In this document: in pieces, positions 1-9,342 of the stretch
Position numbering within the stretch: the stretch's first letter is position 1
Layout: every line of letters starts with the position of its first letter
Assembly: GCA_028247315.1 (NCBI GenBank)
Contig: JAOKFZ010000010.1
Coordinates: forward strand, 1-57,187
Length of the DNA: 57,187 nucleotides
Reading direction: 5' to 3'
Origin: Bacteroidia bacterium
GTDB lineage: Bacteria > Bacteroidota > Bacteroidia > NS11-12g > UBA9320
The notes under the pieces: generated by a model
Told to the model about the DNA's origin: nothing
Database searches by the model: none
What the model saw: only the letters and a program-made list of their open reading frames with translations
Position numbers and translations under genes: made by a program

Positions 1-507
1 CAGTTAGACCCCGCATTATACACTTTAGTTCAGGAAGTAGCAGATGAGGCTTTTGTTATCTATGATGCATTTCGCCAGAAAGAAGGCAAAGGGCTACAAG
101 ATGTACTTACCGGTTATGCCGAGACTATTGGAGCGGGGATACCTCTCATAGAGGCTCTAGAACCAGAAAGACTGGACAGTACCAAAACTCGACTACAGAA
201 GAATCTCAAACAATTGGTAGACGATGAAAGTTTTGATAAAAACAGGTTTGAGCAAGAGTTGATATACTACCTCGAAAAATACGATGTGAATGAAGAAAAA
301 GTGAGGCTAAAGTCGCACTGTGATCATTTCATAGAATCGATGAATAAGAACCCAAAGGGTAAATCACTCAACTTTATTGCTCAAGAAATGGGTCGTGAGA
401 TAAATACCCTAGGCAGTAAGGCCAACCACGCAGGTATACAAAAAGAAGTGGTAGCTATGAAAGAAGAACTTGAGAAAATAAAGGAGCAAGCCCTGAACCT
501 CTTATGA
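1..507 (+). CDS. yicC: YicC family endoribonuclease, 5' end outside the window
   Basis: The frame is open from the first base, so only the C-terminal 168 residues are visible. The end carries the family's typical conserved region (FIAQEMGREINTLGSKA at about residues 122-138) followed by a short helix ending in EELEKIKEQALNLL. YicC proteins are endoribonucleases that act on small RNAs in E. coli; the role in Bacteroidota is less studied. The stop TGA overlaps the next gene's start in an ATGA arrangement, so translation is probably coupled with gmk. The order yicC-gmk-nadD is the usual one in Bacteroidota and supports all three calls. The identification is firm; the N-terminus cannot be judged. 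Confidence 0.93.
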   Translation, partial: QLDPALYTLVQEVADEAFVIYDAFRQKEGKGLQDVLTGYAETIGAGIPLIEALEPERLDSTKTRLQKNLKQLVDDESFDKNRFEQELIYYLEKYDVNEEKVRLKSHCDHFIESMNKNPKGKSLNFIAQEMGREINTLGSKANHAGIQKEVVAMKEELEKIKEQALNLL

Positions 508-1166
508 TAACTAACCAACCAAGTGTGACCGGCAACCAACCAAGTATGGCAGAAATAAAACAGCGAGGCTCTACGGAGGACCCTACGCAAAAACCAAATC
601 ATAAACTAATTGTATTTTCGGCACCAAGCGGCAGCGGTAAGACCACTGTAGTACGTCATTTACTTGACACGGTTCCGAACCTAGCATTTAGTATAAGTGC
701 TACTACACGACCTATGCGTGCTGGAGAAAAAGATGGTCACGACTACTATTTTTACACCAATGAGGAGTTTCAGGCCGCTATACAAAAAGATGCTTTCATA
801 GAACACGAAGAAGTCTACGAAGGGGTTTACTACGGAACACTAAAAGCAGAAGTACAACGGCTTTGGGATGCTGGTAAGTACGTCATATTTGACTTGGATG
901 TAGAAGGCGGAATTACTATAAAAAAGTACTACCAAGAGCAAGCCTTGGCTCTATTTCTAAGACCTCCATCCGTAGAAATACTCATAGAAAGGTTACGCAA
1001 CAGAAACACCGAGACGGATGAGCAATTGGCTATACGCATAGCAAAAGTAAAAAGTGAACTAAAATTTGAACAGCGGTTCGATAAAGTAATTGTTAACGAC
1101 GTGTTAAGTGATACCTTTGTAGAAGCGAAAAATATAGTGGTACGTTTTTTAAAAACAGAAGATTAG
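504..1166 (+). CDS. gmk: Guanylate kinase
   Basis: It phosphorylates GMP to GDP with ATP in the cytoplasm. The P-loop SAPSGSGKTT lies at about residues 39-48, and the GMP-binding stretch with RAGEKDGHDYYF follows near residue 72. The 220-residue protein carries about 33 residues before the usual family start (KLIVFSAPSG). This extension is hydrophilic and contains a small tandem repeat (NQPSVTG then NQPSMAE). The ATG at 504 overlaps the yicC stop by 4 bases; an alternative ATG at 546 would remove the repeat but still leave an extension of about 19 residues. It is followed after one base by nadD in the same operon. Function is certain; the start is not. Confidence 0.96.
   Translation: MITNQPSVTGNQPSMAEIKQRGSTEDPTQKPNHKLIVFSAPSGSGKTTVVRHLLDTVPNLAFSISATTRPMRAGEKDGHDYYFYTNEEFQAAIQKDAFIEHEEVYEGVYYGTLKAEVQRLWDAGKYVIFDLDVEGGITIKKYYQEQALALFLRPPSVEILIERLRNRNTETDEQLAIRIAKVKSELKFEQRFDKVIVNDVLSDTFVEAKNIVVRFLKTED
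513..554 (+). repeat. Two 21-bp tandem copies in the gmk N-terminal extension
   Basis: The 12-mer AACCAACCAAGT begins at 513 and again at 534. The remainder of the two 21-base units agrees only in part (GTG against ATG follows the 12-mer). The repeat is in frame and adds NQPS twice to the protein before the kinase fold begins. It may simply be slippage in a region under little constraint. Confidence 0.7.
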
Positions 1167-1167
1167 A

Positions 1168-1734
1168 ATGAAGGTAGGATTATTTTTTGGGTCGTTTAAC
1201 CCTATACATCATGGACACTTAATCATTGGTCAGTACATGCTGGACCAAGCAAAGTTAGATGAAGTATGGTTTGTGGTTTCTCCCCAAAATCCTTTGAAAA
1301 AAGGAAAAGACATCATGGATGCTGACCATAGACTAAATATGGTGAAGCTCGCTATAAAAGGAAACGATAAGTTTAAGGCAGAAGATGTAGAGTTTGGTAT
1401 GCCAACTCCATCTTACTCCAACTACACATTGAAAAAACTAAGTGAAAATCATCCTAAAATAGAGTTTCAGCTTGTACTAGGTACTGACAATCTTCAGCAC
1501 CTAGAGAAATGGAAGGATCACGAGGAGATACTCATGGAATACGAGATACTATCCTATTACAGAGATAGTTTCCCCGGAGGCGAGTTTGCTAAAAACCAAA
1601 AGGTACGCGTAATGAAGGGCCCTATGCTCAACATATCGGCCAGTTATATACGCGGACTTGTACGCATGGGTCGAAGTATAAAGTACTTGGTGCCAGAAGA
1701 AGTAGCTAACTACATGAACACCAAAATGAAGTGA
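1168..1734 (+). CDS. nadD: Nicotinate-nucleotide adenylyltransferase
   Basis: It joins nicotinate mononucleotide and ATP to form deamido-NAD, the step before NAD synthetase. The nucleotidyltransferase signature is complete: GSFNPIHHGH at residues 8-17 and a C-terminal ISASYIRGL matching the ISxTxxR motif. Its length of 188 residues is normal. The ATG starts one base after the gmk stop region, so it is the last gene of the yicC-gmk-nadD operon. The next gene, ftsH, converges from the other side with a strong hairpin between them. Confidence 0.96.
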   Translation: MKVGLFFGSFNPIHHGHLIIGQYMLDQAKLDEVWFVVSPQNPLKKGKDIMDADHRLNMVKLAIKGNDKFKAEDVEFGMPTPSYSNYTLKKLSENHPKIEFQLVLGTDNLQHLEKWKDHEEILMEYEILSYYRDSFPGGEFAKNQKVRVMKGPMLNISASYIRGLVRMGRSIKYLVPEEVANYMNTKMK

Positions 1735-1844
1735 CTCGTTTGACAAATATATATAGAAGGATTCTCGCACACCGAGAGGCCTTTTTTATGCCTCGAAGCG
1801 TCCTCATTTCGACTACAGATGGCTGACACATAGAAAAAACATCC

Positions 1845-1885
1845 AATAGAAAAGGGGTTTGCTAGTAGCAAACCCCTTTTCTATT
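1845..1885. terminator. Rho-independent terminator, bidirectional, between nadD and ftsH
   Basis: A perfect 19-bp inverted repeat (arms 1845-1863 and 1867-1885) has a 3-base loop AGT. Each arm contains AAAAGGGG or its complement CCCCTTTT, so on either strand the stem is GC-rich in the middle and followed by T-rich sequence. Because the two flanking genes converge on it, it probably ends both transcripts. Confidence 0.9.
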
Positions 1886-1901
1886 AATTTATATGTAAAG
1901 A

Positions 1902-3980
1902 CTACTCTCCCGGTTCTACTACAGGTGCAGCTTCAGACTTAGCTTCTTCTAGCACTTCTGCTATCTCTACTGTTGCTTCTGGTGCAGCAGGCACTCTCTT
2001 CTCCTCTATAATCTTGGCGGCGGCTTCTCCTGCACTCATACCGAAGATATTCTCAAGGTCTTCCTTGAAAATTACTTCTTTTTCTAAAAGCTGATCCGCA
2101 AGTTGTAGTAATTTATCCTTATTTTCTTCTACAATGGTGATAGCTCGCTGATACTGCTGATCTGTGAGTATCTTTATCTCGTCATCTATAAGAGCAGCTT
2201 GCTTCTCACTAAACGGCTTACTGAACCCTTGATCCATGTTATAGTACGATACGTTGCCTACCTTATCATTGAGACCATAAATACTAACCATTGCCATGGC
2301 TTGTTTGGTTACTTTCTCTAGGTCACTAAGTGCTCCTGTAGATATTTTATTGTAGACCACTTTCTCTGCAGCTCTACCCCCTAGTGTCGCACACATCTCG
2401 TCTAGCAATTGCTCTGTACGGGTGATTTGTCTCTCATCTGGAAGATACCACGCCGCACCAAGACTTCTTCCTCTCGGCACTATCGTTACTTTAACAAGTG
2501 GATGAGCATACTCGCACAACCAACTTACTGTAGCATGACCTGCTTCATGCACAGCTATAGCGTGCTTCTCTTCTGGTGTTATTATCTTATTCTTCTTCTC
2601 AAGTCCGCCAATTATTCTATCAACAGCATCCAAGAAGTCCTGTTTCTCCACTTGCTTCTTGTCATGACGAGCAGCTATAAGTGCAGCTTCGTTACACATG
2701 TTGGCTATGTCTGCACCACTAAATCCTGGTGTCTGACGTGAAAGAAAATCGATATCTAGATTTTTTTCAATTTTTATTGGTTTCAAGTGAACCTCGAAAA
2801 TCTCTCTACGCTCATTCAAGTCTGGCATATCTGCATAGATCTGTCTATCAAATCGTCCTGCTCTTAGCAATGCTGAATCCAGAATATCTACTCGGTTGGT
2901 CGCTGCAAGCATTATTACACCAGAATCTGTACCAAAACCATCCATCTCTGTAAGCAGTTGATTTAGTGTGTTTTCACGCTCATCGTTGCCGCCTTGCATT
3001 GCATTCTTGCCACGAGCTCTGCCTATGGCATCTATCTCATCTATAAATATGATGCAGGGTGCTTTTTCCTTGGCTTGCTTGAATAAATCTCTTACTCTAC
3101 TTGCTCCAACACCTACGAACATCTCTACAAAGTCTGATCCGGAGAGGGAAAAGAACGGCACTTCTGCTTCTCCAGCAACGGCTTTAGCCAAGAGCGTTTT
3201 CCCTGTTCCTGGAGGGCCTACAAGCAGTGCCCCTTTTGGTATTTTACCTCCAAGTTCGGTGTACTTCTTTGGATTTTTGAGGAAATCTACAATCTCCATC
3301 ACCTCTTCCTTAGCACCTTCTAAGCCTGCAACGTCTTTGAACGTTACGTTTACTTTGGTATCCTTGTCAAAAAGTTGGGCCTTCGATTTTCCTATGCTAA
3401 AGATCTGACCACCGCCCCCAGGGCCGCCAGCACCACCGCCCATACGTCTCATTATGAACATCCAGATCAAACCAAAGATAGCAATATAGATAATTAGCGT
3501 AACAAGTGGATTGTCCCAAATATTTTCTTCTACTATTGGATTAATACGAACCTTTTGTGCAACGGGTAAATCCTTCTGTGCCTCGTTTACTTGATTATTG
3601 AAAAATTCGTAATCTCCAATATCCGATAAGAAATACATGTATACATCCTTGTTCACAAACGAACCTTGAGGCACATCTTTCTTGTACTCGCTATCCTTCT
3701 TAGCTTCGTCTGTTATATAGATTTCTGCCTTGCTACGATTGATGACATTGATTTTTTCTACCGCTCCTTCTTCTACCATTGTAAGCAACTTATCTACAGA
3801 TATTTGCTTACCACTCTTGGGTCCCAAAAAGGTTATTCCAATGAAAATCACCACTAAAATGGCATATATCCAAACAGGATTAAACTTTGGCTTACCCGTC
3901 TTTGGCTTTTTGCTATTAAAGGGATTTGGGGTATTGTTTTGCTCTCTAGGCTTTTTGCCTGATTTATTTTCTTCTGACAT
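1902..3980 (-). CDS. ftsH: ATP-dependent zinc metalloprotease FtsH
   Basis: This is a membrane-anchored AAA+ protease for quality control of membrane and some soluble proteins. Visible in order are a charged cytoplasmic start, a first membrane segment ([17 protein letters not shown]), the periplasmic domain, a second membrane segment ([15 protein letters not shown]), a glycine-rich linker, Walker A GPPGTGKT, Walker B FIDEIDA, the second region of homology with RAGRFDR, the zinc site HEAGH and an acidic C-terminal tail. The frame extends upstream to 4046, but the start at 3980 ([10 protein letters not shown]) is preferred. It gives the family's N-terminus and lies downstream of a promoter-like element at 4001-4008. 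The product has 692 residues. Confidence 0.96.
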   Translation of the reverse strand: MSEENKSGKKPREQNNTPNPFNSKKPKTGKPKFNPVWIYAILVVIFIGITFLGPKSGKQISVDKLLTMVEEGAVEKINVINRSKAEIYITDEAKKDSEYKKDVPQGSFVNKDVYMYFLSDIGDYEFFNNQVNEAQKDLPVAQKVRINPIVEENIWDNPLVTLIIYIAIFGLIWMFIMRRMGGGAGGPGGGGQIFSIGKSKAQLFDKDTKVNVTFKDVAGLEGAKEEVMEIVDFLKNPKKYTELGGKIPKGALLVGPPGTGKTLLAKAVAGEAEVPFFSLSGSDFVEMFVGVGASRVRDLFKQAKEKAPCIIFIDEIDAIGRARGKNAMQGGNDERENTLNQLLTEMDGFGTDSGVIMLAATNRVDILDSALLRAGRFDRQIYADMPDLNERREIFEVHLKPIKIEKNLDIDFLSRQTPGFSGADIANMCNEAALIAARHDKKQVEKQDFLDAVDRIIGGLEKKNKIITPEEKHAIAVHEAGHATVSWLCEYAHPLVKVTIVPRGRSLGAAWYLPDERQITRTEQLLDEMCATLGGRAAEKVVYNKISTGALSDLEKVTKQAMAMVSIYGLNDKVGNVSYYNMDQGFSKPFSEKQAALIDDEIKILTDQQYQRAITIVEENKDKLLQLADQLLEKEVIFKEDLENIFGMSAGEAAAKIIEEKRVPAAPEATVEIAEVLEEAKSEAAPVVEPGE

Positions 3981-4000
3981 ACGTCTTATATTCGTCTTTG

Positions 4001-4008
4001 CAAGTATA
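4001..4008 (-). promoter_or_regulatory. Promoter -7 element for ftsH (one mismatch)
   Basis: Read on the minus strand the sequence is TATACTTG, 7 of 8 against TAnnTTTG. It ends 20 bases before the ATG at 3980 and lies downstream of the longer possible start at 4046, which argues against that longer start. I see no clear -33 element. Confidence 0.4.
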
Positions 4009-4186
4009 CGGATACAACCTTTGTGCCATCCAAAAAGTTCTATCATTTTCGACTATTCATCCATATTTAGTGCTTTTCTATCAAAAAGAGTGCTTTTATG
4101 GCAGTAAAATTACCCGACGTTTCGGCTGTTTTCTATTCGTATCTATTCTACAGAGCTAGCTAAGTGATAATTTGATTTCTCTTAGT

Positions 4187-4194
4187 TAAGTTTG
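4187..4194 (+). promoter_or_regulatory. Promoter -7 element for kbl
   Basis: TAAGTTTG is a perfect match to the Bacteroidota -7 consensus TAnnTTTG. Only 6 bases separate it from the ATG at 4201, so the mRNA would begin within about two bases of the start codon. The TTG at 4192 that would extend kbl lies inside the element and is therefore an unlikely start. Confidence 0.6.
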
Positions 4195-4200
4195 CCCTTC

Positions 4201-5388
4201 ATGTACGAATCATTACAAGCGAAACTAAAAACTCAACTTGAGGAGATTAAAGAAGCAGGTCTATACAAAAACGAACGCATTATCACCACTCCCCAAGGTG
4301 CTGACATTATAACAGAAGCAGGTGGAGAAGTAATCAATTTTTGTGCGAACAATTACTTGGGCCTTAGCTCTCACCCAAAAGTGATACAAGCAGCAAAAGA
4401 TGCTATAGATACTCACGGGTACGGATTGTCATCTGTACGGTTCATTTGCGGTACACAAAATATACACAAAGAACTGGAGCGTAAATTATCTGAATACCTC
4501 GGTACTGAAGACACTATACTCTACGCTGCTGCTTTTGATGCCAACGGTGGATTGTTTGAACCGCTATTCGACAAAGAAGACGCTATTATCTCTGATGCTC
4601 TTAACCACGCCAGTATAATAGATGGCGTTAGGCTTTGTAAGGCTCAACGCTACAGATACCTACACAACGATATGGCAGACTTGGAAAAGCAGTTAATCGC
4701 TGCTCAAGATCAACGCAATCGTGTAATTGTGACAGATGGTTCATTCTCCATGGATGGCACAATAGCTCAACTGGATAAAATAGTCGCTCTAGCAGACAAG
4801 TATGACGCGAGCGTAATGATTGACGAATGTCATAGCTCTGGTTTCCTTGGCAAAACAGGCCGTGGTACGCACGAGCACTGTGGAGTGATGGGTAAAATAG
4901 AAATAATCACAGGAACACTGGGCAAGGCTCTTGGCGGTGCAAGTGGTGGATTTACCTCCGGTAAAAAAGAAATAATCGATATGCTTCGTCAGAAGTCTAG
5001 ACCATACCTATTCTCTAACACAGTAGCCCCAAGTATAGTAGGTGCGAGTATCGCTGTACTGGACATGCTGAGTGAGACCACTGAATTACGAGATAAATTA
5101 GAATACAACACGAAGTACTTCCGCGAAAAAATAAGCGAAGCAGGTTTTGACATTACTCCAGGTGAGCATCCTATCGTTCCTATTATGCTCTATGATGCAA
5201 ACGTGGCCCAAGAAATGGCCACTAAAATGCTAGAAGAAGGCGTATATGTAGTAGGTTTCTACTTCCCAGTAGTGCCTAAAGGTAAAGCAAGAATACGCGT
5301 ACAACTCTCTGCTGCTCACGAGCAACATCACTTGGATAAAGCCATTGCGGCTTTTACCAAGGTAGGCAAGGAAATGGGTGTTATATAG
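4201..5388 (+). CDS. kbl: Glycine C-acetyltransferase (2-amino-3-ketobutyrate CoA ligase)
   Basis: This PLP enzyme of the alpha-oxoamine synthase family cleaves 2-amino-3-ketobutyrate with CoA to glycine and acetyl-CoA in threonine breakdown. The N-terminus (MYESLQAKL, then [10 protein letters not shown]) matches the family. [23 protein letters not shown] and the PLP-lysine region [13 protein letters not shown] are all present. The product is 395 residues, the normal length. The start is the ATG at 4201, because the upstream TTG at 4192 overlaps a promoter element. No threonine dehydrogenase gene is adjacent. The next gene converges, 13 bases away. Confidence 0.95.
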   Translation: MYESLQAKLKTQLEEIKEAGLYKNERIITTPQGADIITEAGGEVINFCANNYLGLSSHPKVIQAAKDAIDTHGYGLSSVRFICGTQNIHKELERKLSEYLGTEDTILYAAAFDANGGLFEPLFDKEDAIISDALNHASIIDGVRLCKAQRYRYLHNDMADLEKQLIAAQDQRNRVIVTDGSFSMDGTIAQLDKIVALADKYDASVMIDECHSSGFLGKTGRGTHEHCGVMGKIEIITGTLGKALGGASGGFTSGKKEIIDMLRQKSRPYLFSNTVAPSIVGASIAVLDMLSETTELRDKLEYNTKYFREKISEAGFDITPGEHPIVPIMLYDANVAQEMATKMLEEGVYVVGFYFPVVPKGKARIRVQLSAAHEQHHLDKAIAAFTKVGKEMGVI

Positions 5389-5401
5389 GAACTAGGCTAA
5401 T

Positions 5402-5665
5402 TCATAGAACGTCGTGTCCTAATATTTTAGCAAATTCTTTAGCTTCAAGACTGCTGACCTCAGACAATCTATCAATGATCTGCTGTCTAAAACCTCCAGA
5501 TGAAAGACCTCTTTCTATTATAACTAGACTGTGTTTTACTTCATCAATGATTTCCCAATTTTTGTCTGACAGAATTTTTCTTTCCGTTTTCGTGCTTCCT
5601 TTTCCCCAGCTATCTATATTTCCATAGTGCCTTTTGTAAATCTCTAAGTGAACTAGATCTATCAT
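5402..5665 (-). CDS. Small protein of unknown function
   Basis: I do not recognise this 87-residue protein. It is soluble and mostly helical in composition, with no membrane segment, signal peptide or cysteine pairs. It begins 5 bases after the SGNH hydrolase stop and fills the gap up to kbl almost exactly, which suggests a real second gene of that small operon. The N-terminal half is basic (KRHYGNIDSWGKGSTKTERK) and the C-terminal half amphipathic. Position and codon choice support coding; function is open. Confidence 0.6.
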   Translation of the reverse strand: MIDLVHLEIYKRHYGNIDSWGKGSTKTERKILSDKNWEIIDEVKHSLVIIERGLSSGGFRQQIIDRLSEVSSLEAKEFAKILGHDVL

Positions 5666-5670
5666 TATTT

Positions 5671-6369
5671 CTACTCCAACTTCTCGATGACCTTATCCAA
5701 AAACGAATTCACCCAAGCGGCGTATTGCTTTTTGCTAGGATGCAAATCATCCTTTGCTCTAAACTCAGCATTGGTCTCTGCCTCCAATGAGATATCTGTG
5801 ATATTATAAAAATCTATCCCGTACTCTTCACATATGAACTTAGACAATCCATTGAATTTTTCTAAGTCTGCAGTCGTTTCTTCCTTCTTATCTGCACCAA
5901 ATGGTGTGTAGCCATAATTTGGTATGGATACTACAAAAATATGGCTCTTATCATTCCCCGAATACCAAATAGCAGTATCCAATAAACTTCTAAAACCTAC
6001 CTCAAAGTCTTCAATTGGCAATCCTTGGTATTGATTATTCACCCCTATTAGTAAGGATACTAAATCATACTTCTCGTCTAAATCTGTTCTTTTGATTCCT
6101 CTTTGAAGATCGTCTGTACGCCAGCCGTTTTGGGCCACTATCTTTACAGATACTTCAGTAGCATCAGCAGAAAACACACTGTCTGCTACCTGATTCGGGA
6201 AATTATCTGGAAACGCTACAGCAGTTCCAATAGTATAACTATCTCCTAAGGCAAGGTAGGTTTTTGATCGCTTGTTCATGGTGGGAATTTGTTCTGGTTT
6301 TATGTCAGTTGTAGAAGTACAACCCATGACGCTAAAAGCCAATAGCACCATTAGAATATGTTTACACAT
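5671..6369 (-). CDS. SGNH/GDSL-family hydrolase lipoprotein
   Basis: A predicted envelope esterase or lipase of the SGNH superfamily. The N-terminus MCKHILMVLLAFSVMGC is a lipoprotein signal with the cysteine at residue 17, so the protein is probably anchored to a membrane. Block I is LALGDSYTIG (nucleophile Ser), block III includes IGVNNQYQG (Asn), and block V is DDLHPSKKQY (Asp and His), so all catalytic residues are present. The frame could start 6 codons earlier at 6387, but a promoter element at 6375-6382 lies between the two starts, so 6369 is chosen. The substrate cannot be read from sequence. Confidence 0.85.
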   Translation of the reverse strand: MCKHILMVLLAFSVMGCTSTTDIKPEQIPTMNKRSKTYLALGDSYTIGTAVAFPDNFPNQVADSVFSADATEVSVKIVAQNGWRTDDLQRGIKRTDLDEKYDLVSLLIGVNNQYQGLPIEDFEVGFRSLLDTAIWYSGNDKSHIFVVSIPNYGYTPFGADKKEETTADLEKFNGLSKFICEEYGIDFYNITDISLEAETNAEFRAKDDLHPSKKQYAAWVNSFLDKVIEKLE

Positions 6370-6374
6370 GGTTT

Positions 6375-6382
6375 CGAAGTTA
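6375..6382 (-). promoter_or_regulatory. Promoter -7 element for the SGNH lipoprotein gene
   Basis: On the minus strand the sequence is TAACTTCG, 7 of 8 against TAnnTTTG. It ends 5 bases before the ATG at 6369, which would make the transcript essentially leaderless. It excludes the longer start at 6387. Confidence 0.45.
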
Positions 6383-6426
6383 GTCATTTAGAAAGTATTT
6401 ATAGATTAAGGAGAAAAAGCTATGTG

Positions 6427-6434
6427 TATATTCG
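6427..6434 (+). promoter_or_regulatory. Possible promoter -7 element for fhs
   Basis: TATATTCG matches TAnnTTTG at 7 of 8 positions and ends 18 bases before the fhs ATG. No clear -33 element is seen. Confidence 0.4.
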
Positions 6435-6452
6435 TCTCACGAATCAACTGAT

Positions 6453-8120
6453 ATGACAGATTTAGATATTGCCCAAAGAGTAGAAATGCAGCATATTAAC
6501 TCCGTAGCTGCTAAACTAGGTATTGATCAAGATGACTTGGAGCAATATGGTAAGCACAAGGCCAAACTACCTTTACATCTCATAGATGAAGATAAAATTG
6601 CAAAAAGCAACCTAATTCTCGTAACTGCACTTACACCTACACCGGCCGGAGAAGGGAAGACAACCGTTTCTATTGGTCTAAATGAGGGTCTGAACAAGAT
6701 TGGTAAGAAGTCTGTAGTAGTGCTTCGTGAGCCATCACTGGGTCCAGTTTTCGGGATAAAAGGAGGAGCTGCTGGTGGAGGTCATTCTCAGGTGGTGCCT
6801 ATGGAAGATATTAACCTTCACTTCACCGGAGACTTTGCGGCTATTGAAAAAGCAAATAACCTACTGAGTGCTCTTATAGATAACAATATACAAAGCAAGA
6901 CGCGTAGTCTTGGCATAGATCCACGCACCATCATCTGGAAACGAGTGATTGATATGAATGATCGTGCACTGCGTGACATCACCATCGGTCTGGGTGGTAC
7001 CGGAAATGGTATTCCTCGTCAAGATGGATTTAACATCACAGCAGCGAGTGAGGTGATGGCAATACTTTGTATGGCAAAAGACATAGAGGACTTAAAAGAG
7101 AAACTGGGCAACATATTTGTGGGATACACGATGGACAGAAAACCTGTGTATGCTCGTGATCTGAATGCAGAAAATGCCATGACTTTACTACTGAAGGATG
7201 CTATAAAACCCAACCTAGTGCAAACACTAGAGCACAACCCAGCTATCATACACGGCGGCCCATTTGCTAATATAGCACAAGGAACAAATACGATAATAGC
7301 CACCAAAATGGGTATGAGTTTGTCTGACTACGTGGTAACAGAAGCAGGATTTGGGGCAGATCTTGGGGCAGAGAAATTCTTAGATATCAAATGTGGATAC
7401 GCTGAACTAAAGCCAACAGCAGTAGTGGTCGTAGCTACCATTAGAGCCTTGCGTCACCACGGAGGTTCTCCAAAAGAGGAATACAACGATGCGAATCTTG
7501 ATAGAGTAAAGGCAGGATTTGCCAATCTAGAAAAGCACATAGAGAATATGGGAAAATTTGGATTGCAACGCGTAGTAGCCATCAATAATTTTCATACTGA
7601 CTCTCAAGAAGAAATAGACTGGCTCATAGATAAATGTGCGAGCATAGGTATAAAAGCAGTGCTTAGTAAAGGCTGGGCAGACGGAGGTAACGGAACCACA
7701 GACCTAGCTAAAGCAGTAGTAGAAGAAATAGAAAGTGGTAAGAGCGATTTCAAACAACTCTACGACTGGGATGCTCCTGTAAAAGAAAAGATAGAAACTA
7801 TAGCTAAAGAAATATATGGAGCAGATGGGGTAGACTACGCTGCTAAAGCAAATGCGGGTCTTAGAACCATCGCTAAGCTAGGCCTGGACCACTTCCCCAT
7901 CTGTATGGCAAAGACCCAAAAATCTTTCTCAGATAATGATAAATTAACCGGAAGACCCACAGGTTTTAGAATCACGGTACGCGAGTTTGAAATAGCTGCA
8001 GGAGCTGGTTTCCTTATTCCTATACTTGGTAACATGATGCGTATGCCGGGACTTCCTGCAGTACCAGCAAGTGAAGGTATGGATATTGATAACGACGGCA
8101 TGATTACGGGGTTGAGTTAG
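6453..8120 (+). CDS. fhs: Formate-tetrahydrofolate ligase
   Basis: It makes 10-formyltetrahydrofolate from formate, ATP and tetrahydrofolate, feeding purine synthesis and one-carbon metabolism. The P-loop TPTPAGEGKTT lies near residues 62-72, followed by LREPSLGPVFGIKGGAAGGG, a hallmark of the family. The 555-residue length is normal, and the C-terminus with GNMMRMPGLP is complete. It is transcribed alone; the genes on both sides point elsewhere or differ in character. The start ATG at 6453 gives the expected N-terminus. Confidence 0.97.
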   Translation: MTDLDIAQRVEMQHINSVAAKLGIDQDDLEQYGKHKAKLPLHLIDEDKIAKSNLILVTALTPTPAGEGKTTVSIGLNEGLNKIGKKSVVVLREPSLGPVFGIKGGAAGGGHSQVVPMEDINLHFTGDFAAIEKANNLLSALIDNNIQSKTRSLGIDPRTIIWKRVIDMNDRALRDITIGLGGTGNGIPRQDGFNITAASEVMAILCMAKDIEDLKEKLGNIFVGYTMDRKPVYARDLNAENAMTLLLKDAIKPNLVQTLEHNPAIIHGGPFANIAQGTNTIIATKMGMSLSDYVVTEAGFGADLGAEKFLDIKCGYAELKPTAVVVVATIRALRHHGGSPKEEYNDANLDRVKAGFANLEKHIENMGKFGLQRVVAINNFHTDSQEEIDWLIDKCASIGIKAVLSKGWADGGNGTTDLAKAVVEEIESGKSDFKQLYDWDAPVKEKIETIAKEIYGADGVDYAAKANAGLRTIAKLGLDHFPICMAKTQKSFSDNDKLTGRPTGFRITVREFEIAAGAGFLIPILGNMMRMPGLPAVPASEGMDIDNDGMITGLS

Positions 8121-8123
8121 GGA

Positions 8124-8143
8124 ATTAATACGACAGTATTAAT
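8124..8143. repeat. Small inverted repeat after fhs
   Basis: ATTAATAC and GTATTAAT form an 8-bp perfect stem around the loop GACA, starting four bases after the fhs stop. There is no T-run after it, so it is not a standard terminator; it could protect the 3' end of the mRNA or mark a junction of inserted DNA. Confidence 0.4.
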
Positions 8144-8198
8144 AGCCACTAACCATATAGGCCTTAGCAATTACTTCGTATAAAAGACTCCTGAGTAA

Positions 8199-8300
8199 AC
8201 TAAAGATGCCATCGAAATTGATGACAACAAGATAGAAATAAAATTGAAAGGAATAGACTCCCTTTACGTTCATTTTAATCAAAACAATAATTATGATTAA
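8199..8300 (+). pseudogene. Possible 3' remnant of a lost gene
   Basis: In the 172-base gap between fhs and the TlpA gene, one frame reads 33 codons without a start codon: TKDAIEIDDNKIEIK followed by LKGIDSLYVHFNQNNNYD, ending in TAA at 8298. The alternating charged and hydrophobic pattern looks like the end of a beta-rich protein rather than random sequence. It overlaps the first bases of the TlpA gene. I cannot name the family, and the frame is short enough that chance is possible. Upstream (8144-8198) I see nothing. Confidence 0.3.
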
Positions 8301-9342
8301 AAATTCATTAACGCTAATCGTTGCACTTGCATTGTTCTCCTGCAAACAAGAAGTTGCTAAAAACTATGCAACTGTTTCAGGAACGATTACCAATCACCTT
8401 GGAAAAGATGGTAAAATACGTAACATAAACTATAGTAAAGAAATTAAAATTAACCCAGACGGTACGTTTTCTGACACCTTCCATCTAAAAAATGAAGCCT
8501 CCCTATTTAGTTTTACAGATGGCAACGAAAGCACCTCTCTCTATCTAAAAAATGGCGACAACATTAATTTAACACTAGACACAAAACTATTTGACGAAAC
8601 CGTAAAGTATACGGGTAGCGGTTCAGAGAACAGTAATTACTTAGCACAAAAGGCATTATTGTCTGAAAAGACCATTTCAATGGATTTATTTGATGCCTCA
8701 GAAGATGAATTCGATTCAAAAACTTCAGAAATTATTGCAAAATTTACTGATTTCTTGACCAATACTACAGGGTTAGATAAGCGTTTGGTAATTAGTGAAA
8801 AAGAAGAAATTGCACGTATGGAAGAAGGCCTGAAAGAACAGTATGCTCGTATGAAAGCAGAAAAAGATACCTATGCGTCTTTTGTTGGAAATCCTTCTCC
8901 AGAATTCAATGATTTTGAAAATATTAATGGTTCAAAAACATCTTTAAAAGACTTCAAAGGCAAGTATGTATATATAGATGTTTGGGCTACGTGGTGTGGA
9001 CCGTGTATAGCTGAAATCCCATCATTAAAACGTTTAGAAAAAGAATATCATGGTAAAAACATTGAATTTGTGAGCATTTCTATTGATGATGGTGCAAGCT
9101 ATAAAGACAACTCTATGAATGCTGCAAAAAAAGGCTGGAAAAAAATGATTGCTAAAAAAGAATTAAAAGGCACACAACTTCTGGCAGATAATGGCTGGCA
9201 AACCACTTTTGCAAAAAATTACAGTATTAATAGTATACCTAGATTTATTCTAATTGATGATAAAGGAAATGTAGTAGATGCCAATGCTCCCAGACCATCT
9301 AGTGAAGGTATAAAAAATCTGTTAAAGAGTCTAACTCTATAG
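8293..9342 (+). CDS. TlpA-family thioredoxin-fold lipoprotein
   Basis: A predicted envelope thiol:disulfide oxidoreductase. The first 17 residues end in a lipobox (ALFSC). Residues about 20-130 form a beta-rich domain resembling the DUF4369-type N-terminal region of Bacteroidota TlpA proteins. A helical linker follows, and the thioredoxin domain begins near residue 200 with WATWCGPC (cysteines at about 235 and 238). A cis-proline is present in NSIPRFILID. Isoleucine codons differ from neighbours: by hand I count 18 ATT, 6 ATA and 2 ATC here, against about 10, 16 and 9 in kbl. With the remnant in front, this suggests the segment arrived separately. The exact substrate is unknown. Confidence 0.88.
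   Translation: MIKNSLTLIVALALFSCKQEVAKNYATVSGTITNHLGKDGKIRNINYSKEIKINPDGTFSDTFHLKNEASLFSFTDGNESTSLYLKNGDNINLTLDTKLFDETVKYTGSGSENSNYLAQKALLSEKTISMDLFDASEDEFDSKTSEIIAKFTDFLTNTTGLDKRLVISEKEEIARMEEGLKEQYARMKAEKDTYASFVGNPSPEFNDFENINGSKTSLKDFKGKYVYIDVWATWCGPCIAEIPSLKRLEKEYHGKNIEFVSISIDDGASYKDNSMNAAKKGWKKMIAKKELKGTQLLADNGWQTTFAKNYSINSIPRFILIDDKGNVVDANAPRPSSEGIKNLLKSLTL

Noticed and set aside
3980..4046. The 22-residue longer FtsH N-terminus
   Set aside because: It precedes the family start and crosses a promoter-like element.
8139..8345. A 68-codon minus-strand ORF across the start of the TlpA gene
   Set aside because: It overlaps the signal peptide of a real gene, has no family and no promoter; the plus-strand remnant explains this region better.
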